A stretch of 47,060 nt of DNA from Microcaldota archaeon (GTDB lineage: Archaea > Micrarchaeota > Micrarchaeia > Micrarchaeales > Micrarchaeaceae). Each line of letters opens with the position of its first letter. The first letter of the stretch is position 1. The position numbers and the translations under genes are program-made. Location: contig JAKATX010000001.1 in NCBI GenBank assembly GCA_021818545.1, positions 1 to 47,060 of the forward strand. The letters are read 5' to 3'. This document shows, piece after piece, positions 41,537-47,060 of the stretch. The notes beneath the pieces are model-generated. The model searched no databases. It was not told where the DNA came from and saw nothing but the letters and a program-made list of their open reading frames with translations.

Positions 41537-44500
41537 ATGTTTATGGCGATGGGCATGCTGAAGAGCCTCAGGAAGCGCGATGGCAGGGTGGTCAGGTTTG
41601 ATGTGTCCAAGATAGTCAATGCAGTGCATGGCGCAATGACGGACGTTGGCTTTGACGATAAAGATATGGAAAAGTCAACAGCGATAGCAAAGATAGTGGT
41701 GGACAGGCTCGGGAAGAAGTTCGGGAACTCCACGCCTGGCGTTGAGGACGTGCAGGACCTGGTTGAGGAGGCGCTTATGTCTGAGAAGCTTCCGCATGTT
41801 GCTAAGGACTACATACTTTATAGGAATGCGCATAGGGAGCTTAGGCTATTAAAATCCATGATGGGCGTCTACAACGACGAGCTGAAGATGAGCCCGAACG
41901 CCATCAGTGTGCTAAACAGGCGATACCTTATCAAGGACAAGAACGGCAATGTGGCAGAGACGCCCACCCAGATGTTTTCAAGGGTGGCAGTTTCCGTAGC
42001 CAAAGTTGATAAAACGTACAAGGAGAACCCGGACACGAGCAAGAAAGCGTTCTATGACATGATGAGCAACAAGCTGTTCATGCCAAATTCTCCGACGTTG
42101 ATGAATGCCGGGACTGGATCGAACCAACTGAGCGCGTGCTTCGTCCTGCCAGTGGAGGATTCACTTGATGGCATATTTGATTCGATACACAAGATGGTCA
42201 AGATACAGCAGACAGGCGGGGGCACGGGGTTCAGCTTTTCGCGGCTCAGACCGGAAGGGGACTTCGTCAAGACAACGCAGGGCGTCGCGTCAGGTCCGGT
42301 GTCTTTCATAAGGGTATTCAATGCAGCAACGGAGGCCATAAAGCAGGGAGGGAAGAGGCGCGGGGCCAACATGGGAATGCTGCGCTATGACCATCCGGAC
42401 ATAGAGAAATTCATATCGATAAAGCTCGACAAGAGCGAGCTTACGAACTTCAACATATCGGTGAGCTGCGATGACAAGTTCATGGACGCCGTAGCACACG
42501 ACAGGGGCATAGAACTGATAAATCCCAGGACAAAAACGGCCGTGCGCAGCATAAATGGACGAATGCTTTTCAACACGATAGTGTCGAACGCGTGGAAAAC
42601 TGGAGACCCGGGGTTGGTCTTTATAGATGAAATAAATAGACATAATCCACTGAGCAAAATAGAACATATAGAGGCCACAAATCCCTGCGTCACTGGTGAT
42701 ACGCTAATAAGCACATCGGAAGGGCTTTTCACAGCGAAAGCATTGTATGAGATGGCCCGACCAATTACAATAATAGTAGATGGCCGCTTTGGGGCAGGCA
42801 CAAGGCAGATATCGTCACCAGTTATTCTAACCGGCACGAAGCCCGTAGTAAGATTGACAATGAAAGAGGGATTTATGATAAGATTGACCATTGACCATAA
42901 GGTTTACAGCGAAGAAAGGGGGTGGGTCGCTGCGGGCGAACTCAGAGATGGCGAGAAAGTACGCATATCAAATAGTGTAGGAGCTTTTGGAAGAACCGGC
43001 ACCGCGGCAGAGGGGAAAGTGCTTGGCTGGCTTGTCGGTGATGGCCATATAAACATGGGCGCAGGAAACGACTGCGCAGTCCTTTCGTTTTACGGCAATG
43101 ATATGGAGCTTGCAGAAAGTTTCGCATACGATGTCAATAGCGTTATAAGGCACACCAAGTCAAGTAATGGCATCAATAATGTTGGCATAGTTACAATTCA
43201 ACAGCTAAAGCGGAAGACTATTGCTTCGGAAAGATTGAAGGAATTCGCTTTAAGATACGGGCTTGGCGAGCAGAAGCTCAAGGTACCTGAGGCTGTATTC
43301 AATGGTTCAGAGGAGATGCAAAGGGGCTTCATGCAGGCGCTCTTCGAAGCAGATGGCACTATTGGAAAACAAAGCAAGTCCAGGAATACTGTAAGGCTCA
43401 CTTCGATAAGCGAGGAGTTACTTAGAGGTGTTCAACTCCTTTTACTCAACTTCGGCGTTAGTAGCCGAATATATAGAAATAGGAGGAACGCAGGCACAAG
43501 AATGATGCCGAGCGCAGACAGGATGATCCTGAAAGGATATAAGACAAAAGCAGCCCATGAGATTTCAATCAGTGGCCCGAATATTTTTACTTTTGCAGCA
43601 AATATAGGATTCATTTCGAAAAGCAAAATGGCGAGGTTAGACGAAGTCATTGATAGTTATACAAAGGGGCCTTATACTGATAAAATTAAATCTGCTGTAA
43701 CTGTCGAATCACTCGTAGAAGACGGAGTAGAGGATGTTTACGATCTGCAAGAGCCGGTAACGCACTCTTTCATCGGAAATGGAATAGTAATCCATAACTG
43801 CGGCGAACAGCCGCTCCTGCCTTACGAATCGTGCAATCTTGGCTCCATAAACGTCTCCAGAATAGTGAAGAAGAACGAAATCGATTGGGCCCTGCTCGAG
43901 GATGTGGTCACAACGGCCGTGCACTTCCTGGATAACGTCATAGACGCCAACACCTACATATTCAAGGAGATAGACTACAAGACGAAGGCCAACAGGAAGA
44001 TAGGCCTGGGCATAATGGGTTGGGCCGACATGCTCACTGAACTTGGCATTAGGTACGACAGCGCCCAAGCGCTTGGGATAGCTGACAAGCTCATGTCCTT
44101 TATACAGAAGACTGCCAAGGATGCATCCATGAATATAGGTATCAGGAGGGGCTCGTTCCCAAACTTTGAGCAGAGCACGCTCAGGAAGGGTTACAACGCT
44201 ATGAGGAATGCCACAGTGACCACAATAGCGCCTACCGGCACCATAAGCATAATTGCGAATGCTTCCAGCGGGATAGAGCCTCTGTTCGCCATAAGTTACG
44301 TGAGGAACGTGATGGAAGGCACTGAGCTGCTCGAGGTAAACGACGTGTTCAGGAACTATGCGAAGAGGAACGGCTTCTACAGCGAAGAGCTGATGAACCG
44401 CATAGCCATGACAGGTTCAGTGCAGGGCATGGCCGGTGTACCTAACAAAGCCAAGGAGATATTCGTGAGCGCCCTGGATATCAGCCCTGAATGGCACGTC

Positions 44501-44755
44501 AAGATGCAGGCGGCCTTCCAGAAGCACGTTGATAACGCCGTGTCCAAGACTGTGAACCTGCCGGCGGATGCGACTACGAAGGACGTGGCGGAAGTTTACA
44601 TGCTCGCCCACAAGTTGAAGTGCAAGGGCGTAACTGTTTATAGGTATGGCAGCAAGGAGAACCAGGTGCTCAGCATACACCCCGGTACGAATGTGCCGGT
44701 TGTAGCGGGTTCTGAATATGCAGGCGGCTGCCTGTATCCGTATTGCGAGCGCTGA
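41537..44755 (+). CDS. nrdJ: Class II ribonucleoside-diphosphate reductase with intein
   Basis: The 1072-residue precursor contains a 371-residue intein; the spliced enzyme would be 701 residues. An ATP-cone (KRDGRVVRFDVSKIVNAVHG) comes first. Active-site residues are present: reducing Cys201 (NQLSACFVL) and Cys766 (YESCNLGS), and the N-x-C-x-E motif NP|CGEQPLL, whose Cys755 carries the thiyl radical. The intein splits that motif. Sequence is of the adenosylcobalamin-dependent NrdJ type, and no NrdB-like gene is nearby. The C terminus is short, with a Cys pair (GGCLYPYCER). Several ATGs lie close together; transcription from the 41508-41520 box favours starting at 41537-41549. Confidence 0.94.
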   Translation: MFMAMGMLKSLRKRDGRVVRFDVSKIVNAVHGAMTDVGFDDKDMEKSTAIAKIVVDRLGKKFGNSTPGVEDVQDLVEEALMSEKLPHVAKDYILYRNAHRELRLLKSMMGVYNDELKMSPNAISVLNRRYLIKDKNGNVAETPTQMFSRVAVSVAKVDKTYKENPDTSKKAFYDMMSNKLFMPNSPTLMNAGTGSNQLSACFVLPVEDSLDGIFDSIHKMVKIQQTGGGTGFSFSRLRPEGDFVKTTQGVASGPVSFIRVFNAATEAIKQGGKRRGANMGMLRYDHPDIEKFISIKLDKSELTNFNISVSCDDKFMDAVAHDRGIELINPRTKTAVRSINGRMLFNTIVSNAWKTGDPGLVFIDEINRHNPLSKIEHIEATNPCVTGDTLISTSEGLFTAKALYEMARPITIIVDGRFGAGTRQISSPVILTGTKPVVRLTMKEGFMIRLTIDHKVYSEERGWVAAGELRDGEKVRISNSVGAFGRTGTAAEGKVLGWLVGDGHINMGAGNDCAVLSFYGNDMELAESFAYDVNSVIRHTKSSNGINNVGIVTIQQLKRKTIASERLKEFALRYGLGEQKLKVPEAVFNGSEEMQRGFMQALFEADGTIGKQSKSRNTVRLTSISEELLRGVQLLLLNFGVSSRIYRNRRNAGTRMMPSADRMILKGYKTKAAHEISISGPNIFTFAANIGFISKSKMARLDEVIDSYTKGPYTDKIKSAVTVESLVEDGVEDVYDLQEPVTHSFIGNGIVIHNCGEQPLLPYESCNLGSINVSRIVKKNEIDWALLEDVVTTAVHFLDNVIDANTYIFKEIDYKTKANRKIGLGIMGWADMLTELGIRYDSAQALGIADKLMSFIQKTAKDASMNIGIRRGSFPNFEQSTLRKGYNAMRNATVTTIAPTGTISIIANASSGIEPLFAISYVRNVMEGTELLEVNDVFRNYAKRNGFYSEELMNRIAMTGSVQGMAGVPNKAKEIFVSALDISPEWHVKMQAAFQKHVDNAVSKTVNLPADATTKDVAEVYMLAHKLKCKGVTVYRYGSKENQVLSIHPGTNVPVVAGSEYAGGCLYPYCER
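42686..43798 (+). other. Intein in NrdJ with LAGLIDADG endonuclease
   Basis: The intein is residues 384-754 of the precursor. It starts with Cys (CVTGDTLISTSEGL, block A), has block B LTIDHKVYSEERGW, two LAGLIDADG motifs (LGWLVGDGHIN and FMQALFEADGTIG), block F VEDVYDLQEPVTHSF, and ends in VIHN before Cys+1. All splicing residues (Cys1, block B His, penultimate His, Asn, Cys+1) are there. The two LAGLIDADG motifs retain the acidic Asp, so the homing endonuclease may be active. Confidence 0.95.
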
Positions 44756-44832
44756 TCGGTGTGCATACCGTGCCCGTGTTCTTGCGAAGCGCTTAAAAGC
44801 GTGGATACAACAGATATTACAGCGACGATCCC

Positions 44833-45753
44833 ATGAAAAACAGGTTTTCGTTTAATGACAGAGTGATGGGCCTTCTGAAGCTTACGCGCATAGAGCACAG
44901 CATAATGCTGGTGCTCGCGGTCATTGCCGCCGAGCTTGAGACCGTAGGCCTCGGCGGATTGCCCCAATTCGGCATCATAGCCCTCAGCATAATAACCCCG
45001 ATATTCCTCAGCATGGCCTCGTTCGCGATAAACGACTACTTCGACGTGGAGACGGACCGCGCCAACAGGCGCTTCGACAGGCCCCTAGTGTCAGGCGCAG
45101 TGAGCAAGAAGGCCGCTCTTTATACGGCCGGGGCAAGCTTCATCATAGGCGTAGCTGCAAGCTTCCCGATAAACTTCTACGCTTTCATGCTTGCCATAAT
45201 GTTCGGCGTGATGGCTTTCCTTTACAGCTACAGGCTGAAGGACACGCTGCTGCTGGGCAACGTCTACATAGCGCTGTCCATGGTTGTCGCTTTCATCTAT
45301 GGGGACTTAGTGGTATCGGGCTATATAGCGCAGAGCATCATAATAATATCCATAATAATATTCCTGAGCGGGCTGGCGCGAGAGATACACGGGATGATAA
45401 GGGATTATGATGGCGATGCAAAGGTCCGGAGGATGAGGGGGCTGGTCCATTACATAGGTGCGCCGAAGTCAGCCACTATAGCGCTGGTGCTCTACGCAGA
45501 GGCGGTTGCGATAAGCATATTCGCCTTCTTCTTCTACGAGCCGTTCCTTTATAATGCGCTTTACATGATACCGATACTCATAGCCGACGCTGCGCTCATG
45601 TACGTCGCAATAGGCTACTTCAAGCGCATCGAAGCTGGTGCCCTCAAGAGAAGCTCGCAGTTCTTCATCAGCGCAAGGAACATAAGCTTAGGCGCCATGG
45701 CCTTGGCGCTTGTGGCTTATCTTATAGCGCCGCTGGGCGCATTGCTGCACTGA
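44833..45753 (+). CDS. UbiA-family prenyltransferase (possible DGGGP synthase)
   Basis: The 306-residue integral membrane protein has about eight or nine helices and both Asp-rich UbiA motifs: NDYFDVETDRANRRFDRPLVSG and REIHGMIRDYDGDAKVRRMRG. In archaea the nearest role is digeranylgeranylglyceryl phosphate synthase, the second ether-bond step of membrane lipid synthesis; other UbiA roles (quinone or heme farnesylation) cannot be excluded. Length is normal. It begins 77 bp after nrdJ on the same strand. Confidence 0.88.
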   Translation: MKNRFSFNDRVMGLLKLTRIEHSIMLVLAVIAAELETVGLGGLPQFGIIALSIITPIFLSMASFAINDYFDVETDRANRRFDRPLVSGAVSKKAALYTAGASFIIGVAASFPINFYAFMLAIMFGVMAFLYSYRLKDTLLLGNVYIALSMVVAFIYGDLVVSGYIAQSIIIISIIIFLSGLAREIHGMIRDYDGDAKVRRMRGLVHYIGAPKSATIALVLYAEAVAISIFAFFFYEPFLYNALYMIPILIADAALMYVAIGYFKRIEAGALKRSSQFFISARNISLGAMALALVAYLIAPLGALLH

Positions 45754-45782
45754 ATCACATCCTAAGATGCGATATCGCAGGA

Positions 45783-46058
45783 TTAGCCTGAGGTTTCCTG
45801 TTGCTTCCTAGATGGAAGCATGGCCCATAGCAGGAGGTACAGCGCCACCAGAACCAGGATCACTGAAGATATCATAGGAGCCTGGGCCAAGAACGGCAGC
45901 ACCAGGTATACTGATACGGCGAATATTATGAGTAGCACGTATATGGCCCTGAGTATCAGGGGCTCTATACCAAGGTATTCGCCTATGCCGCCCAGCACTC
46001 CGCCCACTACCTTGTTTTTATGAGAACGGTAAAGCCTCTTGGATTTGCTTTGCTCCAT
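45783..46058 (-). CDS. PspC-domain membrane protein
   Basis: From the ATG at 46058 (MEQSKSKRLYRS) the product is 91 residues. The PspC signature is RLYRSHKNKVVGGVLGGIGEYLGIEPLILRAIYVL, followed by two further hydrophobic helices (VSVYLVLPFLA, VILVLVALYLLLWAML) and a basic tail. PspC domain proteins take part in envelope stress responses in bacteria; the archaeal role is unknown. It lies downstream of uS2 on the same strand, 29 bp after that stop. Confidence 0.88.
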   Translation of the reverse strand: MEQSKSKRLYRSHKNKVVGGVLGGIGEYLGIEPLILRAIYVLLIIFAVSVYLVLPFLAQAPMISSVILVLVALYLLLWAMLPSRKQQETSG

Positions 46059-46095
46059 AAGCAGCAACCGATTGCGAAATTAATATGAGACCAGG

Positions 46096-46716
46096 TTACT
46101 TTGGCGTCTCAAGCCTTGCTTCGAAGTCCTCCACCCTGTACTTGAACTCGTCGTCAGTCTTTATGGCCCCCTTGGCTTTCAGAACTTCCCTGGCCATGAG
46201 GTAGTATATGAACGCGAGCGACTTCCTGCCCCTGTTGTTGGACGGTATTATCAGGTCAAGGAACTTGGTCGAATTGTCGGTATCGCTCAGGGCTATTATC
46301 GGCATGTTGACCTTGCTGGCCTCCTTTATGGCCTGCTTCTCGTTCCTCGAGTCGCTTATCATGATCAGCTTGGGCTCTGTGAAGTCCTTCCTGTTCGGGT
46401 TTGTGAATATGCCAGGCGTGACTCTGCCCTTTATGAACTTGGCGCCTATTATCTCTGCGAACTTCTCGGCTGCCGCTATTGCGTAGACCCTAGATGCGGT
46501 CACTATTATGTCCTTGGGATCGTATCTTGAAACCATTGTTGCAGCAGTTCGTATCCTGCCGTCTATCGTCTTCAGATCCAGCAGGTAAAGCCCGTCCTCC
46601 CTAGTCTTGTAGATGAACTTCTTCATGCCCGGACTCTTCACCTTCGTCGCTATGTGTATGCCGGCCTCAAGGTAGAGGTTATGGTCCACAAGCAAATTCT
46701 CCTCGTTTTCTGACAT
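46096..46716 (-). CDS. rps2: Ribosomal protein uS2
   Basis: From the ATG at 46716 (MSENEENLLVDHNLYLEAGIHIATKVKSPGMKKFIY) the product is 206 residues. The conserved blocks GLYLLDLKTIDGRIRTAA, VTASRVYAIAAAEKFAEIIGA and FTEPKLIMISDSRNEKQAIKEASKVNMPIIALSDTD are those of archaeal uS2; the end differs from bacterial S2. GTG at 46725 is a possible upstream start. The tRNA-Pro gene lies in the 13-bp-spaced gap upstream, between this gene and rpoN. Confidence 0.95.
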   Translation of the reverse strand: MSENEENLLVDHNLYLEAGIHIATKVKSPGMKKFIYKTREDGLYLLDLKTIDGRIRTAATMVSRYDPKDIIVTASRVYAIAAAEKFAEIIGAKFIKGRVTPGIFTNPNRKDFTEPKLIMISDSRNEKQAIKEASKVNMPIIALSDTDNSTKFLDLIIPSNNRGRKSLAFIYYLMAREVLKAKGAIKTDDEFKYRVEDFEARLETPK

Positions 46717-46729
46717 TCTAAACACTCTT

Positions 46730-46820
46730 TGGGGCCGCCGAGATTTTCAGCCTCGTTGGCATTTGAACTCGGGTCGCTACCACCCCAAGGTAGAAGCCTA
46801 CCAAGCTAGCAGACGGCCCC
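46730..46820 (-). tRNA. tRNA-Pro (anticodon GGG) with an 18-nt T-loop intron
   Basis: Acceptor GGGGCCG pairs perfectly with CGGCCCC and the discriminator is A. The anticodon stem CTACC/GGTAG encloses TTGGGGT, giving GGG. The T stem CCGAG/CTCGG is interrupted inside the loop: TTCA (4-bp helix with TGAA), bulge AAT, GCC/GGC hairpin, TGAA, bulge AAT. This is a bulge-helix-bulge with two 3-nt bulges on opposite sides of a 4-bp helix. Cutting after the second base of each bulge removes TGCCAACGAGGCTGAAAA and restores the loop TTCAAAT. CCA is not encoded. The gene sits in the rpoN-rps2 operon spacer. Confidence 0.93.
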
Positions 46821-46848
46821 CGCTCTTTATTTACCATAATACTATTAA

Positions 46849-47049
46849 TTACTTCCTCCCGAACTTTATGAATTCGTCTATGAGCTCCACATTGCTTATG
46901 AACATTCGCCTGCAGCAGTACCTTTTGATTTCGAGTTGGTCAAGAACATTCGCAGGCTCCTCATGCTCCTTGTTCACCTTTTTGTCATAATCGTCCCACT
47001 TGTCCGCTATCACGGCGCCGCATGTGAAACATCTGACAGGTATCATCAT
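46849..47049 (-). CDS. rpoN: RNA polymerase subunit N (Rpb10)
   Basis: The 66-residue protein begins MMIPVRCFTCG, as in other archaeal RpoN, and has the zinc motif CFTCG...YCCRRM. It is a structural subunit of the archaeal RNA polymerase assembly platform. Length is normal. It is followed by tRNA-Pro and rps2 on the same strand, so the tRNA is probably processed from a shared transcript. Confidence 0.96.
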   Translation of the reverse strand: MMIPVRCFTCGAVIADKWDDYDKKVNKEHEEPANVLDQLEIKRYCCRRMFISNVELIDEFIKFGRK

Positions 47050-47060
47050 ATCAAAACACC

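Overview
The window is chromosomal DNA of an archaeon. It carries TFB, an archaeal β-CASP ribonuclease (aCPSF1), a proteasome β subunit, RpoN, ribosomal proteins eS1, uS15 and uS2, archaeal-type LeuRS and ValRS, a UbiA-type lipid prenyltransferase, TRAM-domain proteins, TATA boxes about 25 nt upstream of start codons, and intron-containing tRNAs. Tight gene packing, very short leaders, many proteins with the class III signal motif QSAMEYLMTYGWAILVIAI, and DUF2341-like extracellular domains ending in YPPNGVMP suggest a DPANN lineage, most likely Micrarchaeota/ARMAN-like. That placement is inference from gene content, not from a tree.

Layout. 1-6100: the tail of a secreted DUF2341-type protein, then a minus-strand housekeeping block (aCPSF1, proteasome β, a TRAM protein, a small secreted protein, TFB), then tRNA-Glu(UUC). 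6101-8021: an A+T-rich phosphoribosyltransferase lying between the tRNA 3' end and a degenerate copy of that end, then an MFS transporter. 8022-16240: an accessory surface locus on the minus strand with three large type IV pilin-like proteins, one very short pilin, two ankyrin-repeat ORFs, a GNAT acetyltransferase and a kinase-fold protein. A perfect 549-bp direct repeat runs through it and gives two pilins the same start and two ankyrin proteins the same end. 16241-19090: a PRC-barrel protein, a TPR-AAA+ ATPase, an orphan protein and an intron-containing tRNA-Ile(GAU). 19112-23368: an AMMECR1 protein, RNase HI, a 698-aa pilin-like protein and a membrane-anchored Ig-like partner. 23434-33502: a tRNA methyltransferase, topoisomerase IA, a pair of four-helix DMT transporters, threonine synthase, Sua5, uS15/eS1, ValRS and a TRAM protein. 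33622-34692: a decayed IS605-type TnpB element with a small RHH-like ORF. 34746-47049: a HAD phosphatase, LeuRS, an archaeal prepilin peptidase, a methyltransferase, an XRE regulator divergent from an intein-containing class II ribonucleotide reductase, UbiA, PspC, uS2, tRNA-Pro(GGG) and RpoN.

How parts connect. The prepilin peptidase at 38527 is the expected processing enzyme for the class III signal proteins at 8404-16132 and 20392. The pilins keep an almost invariant N terminus and swap their exposed C-terminal domains, and the 549-bp repeat looks like a recent recombination product carrying promoter, start and signal segment. The TATA box between the XRE regulator and NrdJ can serve both directions. 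The most distinctive RNA feature is an 18-nt intron in the T loop of tRNA-Pro(GGG), framed by a textbook bulge-helix-bulge motif.
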